From positions 1 through 64,000 of IMG/VR virus record IMGVR_UViG_3300047374_000556: a stretch of DNA of 64,000 nucleotides; one strand, given 5' to 3'. This DNA comes from a virus. A program made the translations under genes and the position numbers. The notes beneath the pieces were generated by a model. It did not search any database. It worked only from the letters and a program-made list of their open reading frames with translations, and was not told the origin of the DNA. Positions 57,291-64,000 of this stretch are shown piece after piece. Each line of letters begins with the position of its first letter. Position 1 is the stretch's first letter.

Positions 57291-57913
57291 AATAATTTCT
57301 CGAATAATAGTTTGTTGATTCTGATATCATATAATGCATCATGCAGTTTTGATTCGTCAAAGGGTATATCGTACAATTTGCACATAACTTTTAAGCTACA
57401 CTTCATTCCTCTTTCTCTAAAAGAGTTTAATCTGTATTGCCAATTAATTAAAGTTTGATTTTTGTCAAATTTAATTTCTTTTAATTTAGCTTTCGATAAA
57501 GACAATGTATCTATACATCTATTTATGTAAGAATAGTCTGTATCTCTGCCTAGTAGTTTTCTGAATATATTATGTATATAAACATCAAAGCCTAGTATAT
57601 TGTGCCCTATAATTAAATATTGATCGTCATAAATGTATTTCTCGAATTCATCGAGAACCATTGTTGGATCAACAGAGAGTTTGTTGTATTTAGCTCTAGA
57701 GAATCCTGTTGTTTTTGCGGCTCCATCAGAAATATCAAGAGTGTCCCACTTGATTAAATAATCTTTTTCTGAAACAATCTTAGTTCCGTCGGATACTATA
57801 AACGCAAGCTGCCAAGGCTTGTTTTCTTTTGAGGCTAAATTTAAGCCACAAGTTTCGAAATCAAAATATATATATTTTTGTTTTTTATTAAATCTAAGAA
57901 GTTTGTCTGTCAT
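57272..57913 (-). CDS. DnaQ-like 3'-5' exonuclease (replicase proofreading subunit)
   Basis: The ATG at 57913 (MTDKLLRFNKKQKYIYFDFETCG) is preferred, giving 213 residues; the longer frame shadows the PHP gene. The DnaQ motifs are YFDFETCG (DxE), GHNILGFDVYIHN, and HDALYDIRINKLLF (the HxAxxD pair). It overlaps the polymerase gene by 19 bases and the PHP gene by 20, so all three are co-translated. It proofreads the split Pol III. Confidence 0.88.
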   Translation of the reverse strand: MTDKLLRFNKKQKYIYFDFETCGLNLASKENKPWQLAFIVSDGTKIVSEKDYLIKWDTLDISDGAAKTTGFSRAKYNKLSVDPTMVLDEFEKYIYDDQYLIIGHNILGFDVYIHNIFRKLLGRDTDYSYINRCIDTLSLSKAKLKEIKFDKNQTLINWQYRLNSFRERGMKCSLKVMCKLYDIPFDESKLHDALYDIRINKLLFEKLLWQIDI

Positions 57914-58631
57914 TTTTATTGAGGTAAGATTCGAAGCAAAATTCATCACTACCAAGGTGATCAAAATTAGGGCAATATAATGATTGATTCTTTCCAAAGC
58001 GTCTATTTGTCGCAATTTTATAAGTTAACCAAGCATCAAAGTCAGATTTGTTTTTATAATAAATACTTTTAGCTTCTAATGTTTCAAGTTGATTTGTATT
58101 GCAGTAATCTAATACTTTTTTTCTTATTATATGGTCAAATGGCAAGCCGTTGTCTTCTAGTAAAAAAGATGGATTTGTAAAATTAAAATCAGGCATGCAT
58201 CCCGCAAAAGATAATGTATTGTTAAATATAAAAGAATCGTAAAAAGGTATAACTAGCAAAAGATTATCTGTCCATAAAGATTTAAGTGAATCTATAGAAA
58301 ATTTTTCTTCTGAACAAAATTTGTCACTATATATACTGTTTAAGTCTTTGATGCCTTCACTGTTTTTGGCGAAGATAATAACCTTATAGGAACTACCATT
58401 CTCAATTTCCATCCTGAGGCCGAAATATAAATTAATACCTAACTCTTCGGAGGTTTTTTTCGCCTCTAAAAAGCCCACTAAAGAGTCCTCCACTAAGCAA
58501 ACTTGTTTGAGTTTGTACTCTTGAGCTATAGAGAAAACGCTATCAGCGCCATCTTCTTCAACTTTTTCTGGATTTTTTAAAGTTAAGATAGATTTTCCAA
58601 TCGAATAATGACTTTTGAAAATTGGTATCAT
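57894..58631 (-). CDS. PHP-domain part of the split DNA polymerase III alpha
   Basis: A 245-residue protein resembling the PHP N-terminal domain of DnaE/PolC: MIPIFKSHYSIGKSILTLKNPEKV, DSVFSIAQEYKLKQVCLVEDSLVGFLEAKKTSEELGINLYFGLRMEIE. Only one His of the usual His cluster is kept at the start, so the PHP active site may be weak. Leaderless promoter TTGACT-N17-TATTAT lies upstream (58641-58669). With the exonuclease and polymerase genes it rebuilds a full replicase. Confidence 0.78.
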   Translation of the reverse strand: MIPIFKSHYSIGKSILTLKNPEKVEEDGADSVFSIAQEYKLKQVCLVEDSLVGFLEAKKTSEELGINLYFGLRMEIENGSSYKVIIFAKNSEGIKDLNSIYSDKFCSEEKFSIDSLKSLWTDNLLLVIPFYDSFIFNNTLSFAGCMPDFNFTNPSFLLEDNGLPFDHIIRKKVLDYCNTNQLETLEAKSIYYKNKSDFDAWLTYKIATNRRFGKNQSLYCPNFDHLGSDEFCFESYLNKNDRQTS

Positions 58632-58640
58632 ATAAATATA

Positions 58641-58669
58641 ATAATAACATGTTGATTGAGTTAAGTCAA
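58641..58669 (-). promoter_or_regulatory. sigma70-like promoter, near-leaderless type
   Basis: TTGACT, 17 bases, TATTAT, nine bases, then the ATG at 58631. It drives the PHP-exonuclease-polymerase unit. Confidence 0.65.
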
Positions 58670-59203
58670 GATAATTGTCGTTCTGATGAAATAGAAAACG
58701 ACCCTATGTTTCTTCATATAGGCAAGCGATATAATGTAAATTATTGCAAAGAATATAATTCTGTGAACCTGGGAGGCGGGTATCAGTTAAACTATCTTAA
58801 TTATTGCCCAATTAACCACAAAAGATCTAATACTAATATCATATTGTTCGACTGGCTTTTTTTAAAGAAGGGATTTAACCCGAAGCAGGATGGTATGATT
58901 AGGGGGAGAAAATTAATTAAATATATGGAGGAGTGCCCTCTTAATCCATATAAAATTATAATATTTAATGCAATCGGGTTTGAAAAAGATAAAAAACCAG
59001 ATAAGAATTTTTCCAAAACAAAGCATTCTACTGACGATTTAATTAAAATGTATACATATTGGGGTAAAGCGCAAGAAACTAATCAACCAACTCCAGATCA
59101 ATCTAGTTATTTCTATAGGTTGGATTGTTATCAACCTAAGTATCTTGATGCGATTAACGATGATGAAAGGTATTTCAAATTATACAATAACAAAACAGTG
59201 TAA
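58649..59203 (+). CDS. hypothetical protein (184 aa)
   Basis: The ATG at 58649 (MLIELSQDNCRSDEIENDPMF) is used, as the frame upstream overlaps the divergent promoter. The product is a basic, Tyr/Asn-rich protein (NVNYCKEYNSVNLGGGYQLNYLNYC) without membrane segments or a recognised domain. It precedes the LamG protein by 11 bases, so it may be a tail or capsid accessory protein; unproven. Confidence 0.6.
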   Translation: MLIELSQDNCRSDEIENDPMFLHIGKRYNVNYCKEYNSVNLGGGYQLNYLNYCPINHKRSNTNIILFDWLFLKKGFNPKQDGMIRGRKLIKYMEECPLNPYKIIIFNAIGFEKDKKPDKNFSKTKHSTDDLIKMYTYWGKAQETNQPTPDQSSYFYRLDCYQPKYLDAINDDERYFKLYNNKTV

Positions 59204-59214
59204 TAAATATTGAA

Positions 59215-60213
59215 ATGGTAGACAAATTAAATTCTGATCAAACTCAAGTAGATCTTAATGAAGCAAGAAACAAGGTAAACGAGATCATTGATGAAGTGGA
59301 CTCGATTACTATAAAGAGTTATGATGCTGGCTCATTGCCTCTTGTTGCTGATAATGGTTCTACTGTTTTAGTTACAGATGGCACTGAAGATAATACTCAA
59401 TGTATGGCGTATTACTTTCAAAATAAATGGTACAGACATTTCGATAACACGGCTATAGAGCTAGAGCTCTGGACTCCAGCAGAAATAGCTACAGAACTTT
59501 GGTTAGACGCAAGTGACAGTGGATCCATTACCCATTCATCCAGTACTGTAAGCCAGTGGAATGATAAAAGTGGGAAAAATAATCATGTAGTCGCAAACGG
59601 AGACCCTTCCACAGGATCGAGCACACAGAACTTGTTAAATGTTATTGACTTTGATGGAAATGATTATTTTATAAAGCAGAATTTTGCGAATCCTTCAAGC
59701 GGGGACGTGGTTCTTTTTATTGTTTGTGAAGTAACTGGAGTTGATTCCGTTTTTGATTCAATAATTGCACAAGATTCTAATAATAACGACTGGCAACTAG
59801 GAGCAAATAATTCTACGAAATTTTATGGACTTTTAAAAAATACAAACCTAGGAACTACTTCAGCGGGCAATACTGAAATCACGGGCTTTAATATATTTTG
59901 CGTCTCCTTTGATAAAACAGAAGATCAAAAAATTGAATTATTAGTGAATGGCTCTTTATTAAGTGGAACAACATCTATTTCATATACTAATAACGTTGCA
60001 TCAACAGCACACTTAGCGATTTTTGCTAATCGAGCCCTAAATCACTCACCGTCAGGAAAAGTTGCTGAAGTTATTATATATGAATCTCCAAGCAATTCAC
60101 AGAGGCAGCAAGTCGAAGGATATCTAGCTCACAAATGGGGAATTACTGGTAATTTAAATGGTTCTCACCCTTATAAAACCAATGTCCCAAAAGTAGCTTC
60201 TGGGCCAGGTTAA
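59215..60213 (+). CDS. LamG/concanavalin-like tail fibre or surface protein (332 aa)
   Basis: A 332-residue protein. A short coiled start (NEARNKVNEIIDEVDSITIK) is followed by a LamG-like jelly roll: ELWLDASDSGSITHSSSTVSQWNDKSGKNNHV, DFDGNDYFIKQNF, FSFDKTEDQKIELLVNGSLL, LAIFANRALNHSPSGKVAEVIIYES, then QRQQVEGYLAHKWGITGNLNGSHPYK. The last phrase is typical of LamG proteins in Verrucomicrobia and Planctomycetes. A sugar-binding receptor or tail-fibre role is likely. Confidence 0.75.
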   Translation: MVDKLNSDQTQVDLNEARNKVNEIIDEVDSITIKSYDAGSLPLVADNGSTVLVTDGTEDNTQCMAYYFQNKWYRHFDNTAIELELWTPAEIATELWLDASDSGSITHSSSTVSQWNDKSGKNNHVVANGDPSTGSSTQNLLNVIDFDGNDYFIKQNFANPSSGDVVLFIVCEVTGVDSVFDSIIAQDSNNNDWQLGANNSTKFYGLLKNTNLGTTSAGNTEITGFNIFCVSFDKTEDQKIELLVNGSLLSGTTSISYTNNVASTAHLAIFANRALNHSPSGKVAEVIIYESPSNSQRQQVEGYLAHKWGITGNLNGSHPYKTNVPKVASGPG

Positions 60214-60236
60214 TATATTGCCTTGGAATAAAGAAT

Positions 60237-61268
60237 TTAATTAACCCATTTTGGGCAACCTTTATACTCTCTTAATTCAACAGTTTCACCTTCTTTGGCG
60301 ACAAGCTTATCTTTCTCATCTTCAAATGAGCTTTTGATTATTTTATTTTCCGAATTAATTAATACATAATAATTGAAACCTTTTCTAAAAGGGCAGATAA
60401 ATGCTTTTATCGGTTCTCCATTCTCGTCTAGAACTGGAGACCCTCGACTCATTTTAAAACCATCTTTACCGCAAGCTAATAAACCTCCAAAGCTTCCATC
60501 TTTGGGGAATCCTTGGTCTGCTGCGAAATTAGACATAGCGTCTTTTTCCGAAAAATTTTCTAAGTAGTCTTGGATTTGCGTGAGTTCATATTCGAACCCA
60601 TCTAACTCGTCATCAAGAATTGTAGGCATCATTACTTTGCCCTTTGATTCGAGATTGAACTTAAGAAACAGAAACTCCATTACTCTATTTTTGTATTCAG
60701 GAAACATTCTTTTCACTGCCAAGCAGTAGATTAAATCTTGCAGGTTATCTTCAAGGTCTTTGCCTTTGAATACACTCTTGCTGCTTTTAAAGTCCCTGAT
60801 TAAAGCTTTGCTTGCAGATTTATAAAGAAATAATTTATCAATAAAACCTAAAACTTTATACTTTTTGCCATCTTCGTCCACATCGAGTAGAAATTCTTTT
60901 TCAGAAATAGCTAAATCGGGTTTTGCGAATGTGTCCCCGAAGAAATCAAAGTTTAAACCAGCCATTGTCATATCGCTAATGAGCTGAAGATTTTCTGTGT
61001 CATCAACATTCATTTTACGAGCATGATGCATTACGAGCCTCTTGATTGATTCAACCTCAAAAATATCTTTCGCTACTAAAAGCCGATCATAAACTTTTTT
61101 GTGTCGCGGCTCACCAAGAATTTCAAAGATCAAGTGGCAGATCCAACCTCTACTTGCTCCAGCATTGGTTGTGTCAGGAAGCTTGAGTACGTACTTTACC
61201 CAATATGTCCAACTGCATTTTTTTAATGTACTAATTCTACTGGCGGATAATCTAACATCACGTTTCAT
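60237..61268 (-). CDS. RecB/Cas4-like PD-(D/E)XK exonuclease
   Basis: A 343-residue nuclease of the PDDEXK_1 type: SASRISTLKKCSWTYWVKYVLKL at the start, a G-x-x-x-H-x-x-x-E block (ASRGWICHLIFEILGE), GFIDKLFLYKSASKALIRDFKSSK with the Asp and DxK motif near residue 145-165, and QDLIYCLAVKRMF. Cysteines near the start and the end (ICPF, GCPKW) could ligate an Fe-S cluster as in Cas4/AddB. It is coupled to the primase by a four-base overlap and so belongs to the replication unit. Confidence 0.83.
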   Translation of the reverse strand: MKRDVRLSASRISTLKKCSWTYWVKYVLKLPDTTNAGASRGWICHLIFEILGEPRHKKVYDRLLVAKDIFEVESIKRLVMHHARKMNVDDTENLQLISDMTMAGLNFDFFGDTFAKPDLAISEKEFLLDVDEDGKKYKVLGFIDKLFLYKSASKALIRDFKSSKSVFKGKDLEDNLQDLIYCLAVKRMFPEYKNRVMEFLFLKFNLESKGKVMMPTILDDELDGFEYELTQIQDYLENFSEKDAMSNFAADQGFPKDGSFGGLLACGKDGFKMSRGSPVLDENGEPIKAFICPFRKGFNYYVLINSENKIIKSSFEDEKDKLVAKEGETVELREYKGCPKWVN

Positions 61269-62317
61269 AATTTTATTTTTTTTGTTTTTTTGTATAAGCT
61301 TTCAGCTAATTTTTTATTAGATCTTAATTCGCTTGATCTTTTTAAAATATATTGTTGTTGTTTTAGTTGGTCTATATTGGATAATTTAATTTGCCATTGT
61401 GATACTTCATCTATATTCATATCTCCAAAATCATTTTTTGTGGGCAGGCATATGCATAATGAATTTTGATCAAAATAATCTAATAGCTTTAAATAGTTTT
61501 TGACGCAGGCATCTGCACCTCTATTCTCTTCTTTGTCTGAGTCATTATTAAAAGATAATATTATTTTTTTAGGAGCTAAAGAGACTAAGGCGCATATCAT
61601 TTTAGGAGAAACAGAGAGCCCGAAAGTTACAAGGCAATTATAAATACCTGACTCGTGTAAAGATAATAAATCTCCTATACTTTCAACTAAAATAACTTCT
61701 TCTTTATTGTTTATATATTCTCTAGCTAGAGAGTCTGCGTCATATAAGGGGTATATCCAGTTGTTTTTCTGCCCCATGTGTTTCCATTTGGGTCTATTCG
61801 GAGCATCTTTAAGCATATCTCTACCAGCTAATCCATGAATCATTCCGCTTTCATTAAAAATAGGAAATACAAATCGATTATGCATCTTACCTTCTGTACA
61901 GAATCCTGACTTTAGTTTTTGTAGAATAGATTTAGATATACCTTTATTTTCATAAAATTTATAATGAGGTAAAAATTTATCTATATCGGATTTTGGGTAT
62001 ATTTCTTCTGACATAATTTTTTGAGTAGGTTTATATTGACGTTCGACGCTATCTAAGTCAAGAGTGTCAATGTTTTTTAAATATTTATTTATAATTTCTT
62101 TATCATTAGTTTTTAATGTAGCTTGAATTAAAGTTTTGAAAGGCATAAAGGAGGTTCCTGAGACGTAATCTTTCCATACTCCAGAGTTTTTATATATCTG
62201 GATAGCGGTCGAGTTGTCTCCATTGCGGAAGAGAGCATTAGTTTGCCAGTAAGAACCTCGGTCTACTAAATTGTAGCCGAGCTCACTTAACACAGATTTA
62301 ATAGTATCAGGGCTCAT
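61265..62317 (-). CDS. DNA primase with Toprim domain
   Basis: A 350-residue primase. The Toprim core is VILVESIGDLLSLHESGIYNCLVTFG, with the catalytic-type Glu, then KKIILSFNNDSDKEENRGADACVKNYLKLLDYF with the DxD. The N-terminal part (YWQTNALFRNGDNSTAIQIYKNSGVWKDYVSGTSFM) has the CHC2-like strand order but without the zinc cysteines. The primer-making part upstream fits (KFYENKGISKSILQKLKSGF). It follows the helicase gene by two bases. Confidence 0.85.
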   Translation of the reverse strand: MSPDTIKSVLSELGYNLVDRGSYWQTNALFRNGDNSTAIQIYKNSGVWKDYVSGTSFMPFKTLIQATLKTNDKEIINKYLKNIDTLDLDSVERQYKPTQKIMSEEIYPKSDIDKFLPHYKFYENKGISKSILQKLKSGFCTEGKMHNRFVFPIFNESGMIHGLAGRDMLKDAPNRPKWKHMGQKNNWIYPLYDADSLAREYINNKEEVILVESIGDLLSLHESGIYNCLVTFGLSVSPKMICALVSLAPKKIILSFNNDSDKEENRGADACVKNYLKLLDYFDQNSLCICLPTKNDFGDMNIDEVSQWQIKLSNIDQLKQQQYILKRSSELRSNKKLAESLYKKTKKIKL

Positions 62318-62319
62318 TA

Positions 62320-63834
62320 TTAAGAAAATAAATCAGGCAACTCTGAATCTCCATCCATTATAGGCTCTCCTGTAGCCTCTAGATGTTCGACTAGATCTCT
62401 TAAATCTCCTACTTCTGTTATGCCAAAATTATCAAAATTTAAATTGATATAATTTTTCTTCAATCTACCATCTGGCATTTTAACTGGCTCTAGGGCACCA
62501 AAAACGTCATCACCTAAATGTCTAGATTTTAGATTTATTAGTTTATGGGTTCCGAAGCCCATATCTGATTCTACCTCATCGGTAGTTTTTGGCCTTAAGA
62601 AAAACATATGAGAGCAAAACTGAGTAATTCTGTCTGATAATGATACCACGCTTTCATCTTCAACAACAGCGTCCGAATTTCTGTTTTGACTGATCCCCAT
62701 TCGATTAGTTTGTACGCTAGTAATCATAGGTATGACTGGTTTTCCATCAACAACAATATCTCTTTGTATGCACTTCTTAAAGTCATTTACCATTTTACCA
62801 ATTTGCTCCCACTCTTTCATGTTGGAGCCATTTTCCGAATAAGAGGTTTTAATATAATCAAAACTTAATATTAGCGGATTACCTCTTCCGATTTTCCCGT
62901 AATAAAATCTTTTTACTAAGCTAATCATTTCATTAACAGAAAGACCCCCGACGTTTTGATAGTAAAACTGTAGACCTTTAACTTTAGGGAACACTGATCT
63001 AATTTTATTACATACTTCTTCTCCCGCAGTCCTCCACTTGCCTGTTTCACAAAGATGTAAGGGTACTCCGCTGAGTGCTGCACACTGCCTCATTGTGAGC
63101 TCTTCGAAACTCATCTCGCCGTTATCAAAGTGTAATATAGGAACATTATGTTCTGCTGAAACTTTCGTGCAAAAATCCATACAAAATTGAGTCTTACCCA
63201 CTCCAGACCTAGCTGTTATGACTGTAATGTTGCCTGGTCTAAGAAGCGATCCATATAGATCATGTAATTTCTTATGCGGGCCTTTCATTCCAAAATCAGT
63301 TACGGGGTTATTCCCTAACTCTTCAATCATGGACTCCATATTTTCATAGATGTTCATAGGGGCGTCTTGCCCCGAGTCAAAAACGTTGATAGTTTTATTG
63401 AATACCGCATCAGCTTCTCCCACAATTTCTGAATAAGAAGATTCAGCTGGCATTCTTTTAACTGAAGAAATTACTTCTTTAGCAGAATTACAAATCTCTC
63501 TTTTTACTGTCAGCTTCTTAAGCTCTTTACAGGAAGACATAACTTGATTCTTTGCTACTCTCCGCATTGATAATGCTTGGACATAATCAGATACATTTAT
63601 ATTATCTTCAAAACTAATTCCGATAGAATTAATTCTTTCTGCTATAATAACTGGATCTATAGGTTCAGATGCGTTTGCTAATTGTTTTATGATTTTAAAT
63701 ATAGTTTTATGCACTATAGAGTCTTCATCATAAAAATCTTTTTCATCTATAAAATATTCAATGTCATGGAATATATCTGGATACCTTATTAATCCAGCCA
63801 ATACATGTTGTTCTAGTTCGTTTGACGATATCAT
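62320..63834 (-). CDS. dnaB: replicative DnaB-like helicase
   Basis: A 504-residue RecA-fold helicase. The N-terminal domain is SSNELEQHVLAGLIRYPDIF...; the motor has Walker A ITARSGVGKTQF near residue 208, PILHFDNGEMSFEELTMRQCAALSGVPL, Walker B-like PLILSFDYIKT, and motif ITSVQTNRMGISQN. The ending PIMDGDSELPDLFS is acidic. Leaderless promoter TTGACT-N17-TATCAT lies upstream (63841-63869). It unwinds DNA at the phage fork. Confidence 0.93.
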   Translation of the reverse strand: MISSNELEQHVLAGLIRYPDIFHDIEYFIDEKDFYDEDSIVHKTIFKIIKQLANASEPIDPVIIAERINSIGISFEDNINVSDYVQALSMRRVAKNQVMSSCKELKKLTVKREICNSAKEVISSVKRMPAESSYSEIVGEADAVFNKTINVFDSGQDAPMNIYENMESMIEELGNNPVTDFGMKGPHKKLHDLYGSLLRPGNITVITARSGVGKTQFCMDFCTKVSAEHNVPILHFDNGEMSFEELTMRQCAALSGVPLHLCETGKWRTAGEEVCNKIRSVFPKVKGLQFYYQNVGGLSVNEMISLVKRFYYGKIGRGNPLILSFDYIKTSYSENGSNMKEWEQIGKMVNDFKKCIQRDIVVDGKPVIPMITSVQTNRMGISQNRNSDAVVEDESVVSLSDRITQFCSHMFFLRPKTTDEVESDMGFGTHKLINLKSRHLGDDVFGALEPVKMPDGRLKKNYINLNFDNFGITEVGDLRDLVEHLEATGEPIMDGDSELPDLFS

Positions 63835-63840
63835 ATTTTA

Positions 63841-63869
63841 ATGATATCAATAAACTCCTTAAAAGTCAA
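63841..63869 (-). promoter_or_regulatory. sigma70-like promoter, leaderless type
   Basis: TTGACT, 17 bases, TATCAT, six bases, then the ATG of dnaB at 63834. It should drive dnaB, the primase and the nuclease. Confidence 0.75.
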
Positions 63870-63871
63870 GA

Positions 63872-64000
63872 TTAATCTTCTGACGGAGGAGGCATATCTT
63901 CTTGAGATTCCATTTGAATAAGGAATTGCTCGATAGCCTTAATCAACCCCATATGCACTATTTGATTTGGGGCTTTAGAATGTATTATTGGTTCTCCTTC
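63872..64000 (-). CDS. C-terminal part of an unknown gene (42 aa visible)
   Basis: The frame enters from the right edge and ends at the TAA at 63872-63874. The visible 42 residues (EGEPIIHSKAPNQIVHMGLIKAIEQFLIQ... PPSED) are helical with an acidic end. Too little is seen to name a family. It lies immediately upstream of the dnaB promoter. Confidence 0.6.
   Translation of the reverse strand, partial: EGEPIIHSKAPNQIVHMGLIKAIEQFLIQMESQEDMPPPSED

Noticed and set aside
1-64000. CRISPR array or tandem repeat clusters
   Set aside because: No regular spaced repeats were noticed on either strand; the recurrent motifs are promoter boxes and short A/T runs.
1-64000. Integrase, rRNA or ordinary tRNA genes
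   Set aside because: None recognised. The GIY-YIG protein has a recombinase-like tail but no serine-recombinase catalytic domain.

Overview
The window reads as part of a large, AT-rich tailed-phage (Caudoviricetes) genome. It carries a phage replisome (DnaB-type helicase, Toprim primase, a C-family DNA polymerase split into PHP, exonuclease and polymerase genes, a RecB-like nuclease and a candidate ssDNA-binding protein). It also has a lambda-like tail-tip module in the order L-K-I-J, nucleotide-metabolism genes (ThyX, dNMP kinase, a nucleoside deoxyribosyltransferase-like protein), a tmRNA, and long runs of tiny overlapping genes. No rRNA, ordinary tRNA or integrase was seen. Several genes have a Planctomycetes/Verrucomicrobia (PVC) flavour: a DUF1501 protein, a DUF1549/DUF1553 protein with an N-terminal SHD1-like domain, a secreted GWIY-repeat protein and a LamG protein ending in EGYLAHKWGI. 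A PVC host, probably Verrucomicrobiota, is my inference.

Layout. Positions 1-16.4 kb hold tightly packed, mostly minus-strand small genes with several enzymes among them: a GIY-YIG protein, ThyX, an HNH nuclease, UV-damage endonuclease, a RuvB-like ATPase, two AdoMet-decarboxylase homologues around an arginyl-transferase-like protein, a PD-(D/E)XK protein and dNMP kinase. Positions 16.4-20.4 kb carry the PVC-type DUF1501 and DUF1549/DUF1553 pair around a small secreted protein. Positions 20.5-29.4 kb form a sugar-nucleotide and glycosyltransferase island: gmd, fcl, a DegT aminotransferase, a sugar formyltransferase-like protein and at least five glycosyltransferase-like genes. A strong terminator closes the next block, 29.5-35.5 kb, which holds a TorF-like outer-membrane barrel, a small membrane protein, a resolvase-like nuclease, a lipoprotein and a UVDE-like protein that has lost its metal ligands. 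Positions 35.6-44.5 kb are plus-strand: a JmjC/cupin-like protein, then tail-tip genes L, K, I and J. Positions 44.5-47.4 kb hold small genes and the tmRNA. Positions 47.4-64 kb hold more glycosyltransferases, a candidate SSB, an APH-like pseudokinase, a ClpC-like ATPase and the replisome.

The most systematic signal is regulatory. At least nineteen promoters share TTGAC(A/T), a 17-bp spacer (16 in one case) and a -10 box that ends only 6-9 bases before an ATG. Transcription should therefore start at or within a few bases of the start codon, giving leaderless or near-leaderless mRNAs. A contrasting promoter at 8879-8907 leaves room for a leader with a Shine-Dalgarno sequence.

Taken together, the phage appears to carry its own replication and repair machinery, a toolkit to remodel surface glycans (possibly N-formyl-perosamine and fucose), an outer-membrane barrel, and three elements tied to bacterial protein turnover: tmRNA, a ClpC-like unfoldase and an aminoacyl-tRNA-protein-transferase-like enzyme. 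Functions rest on motif recognition by eye; no database search was run.
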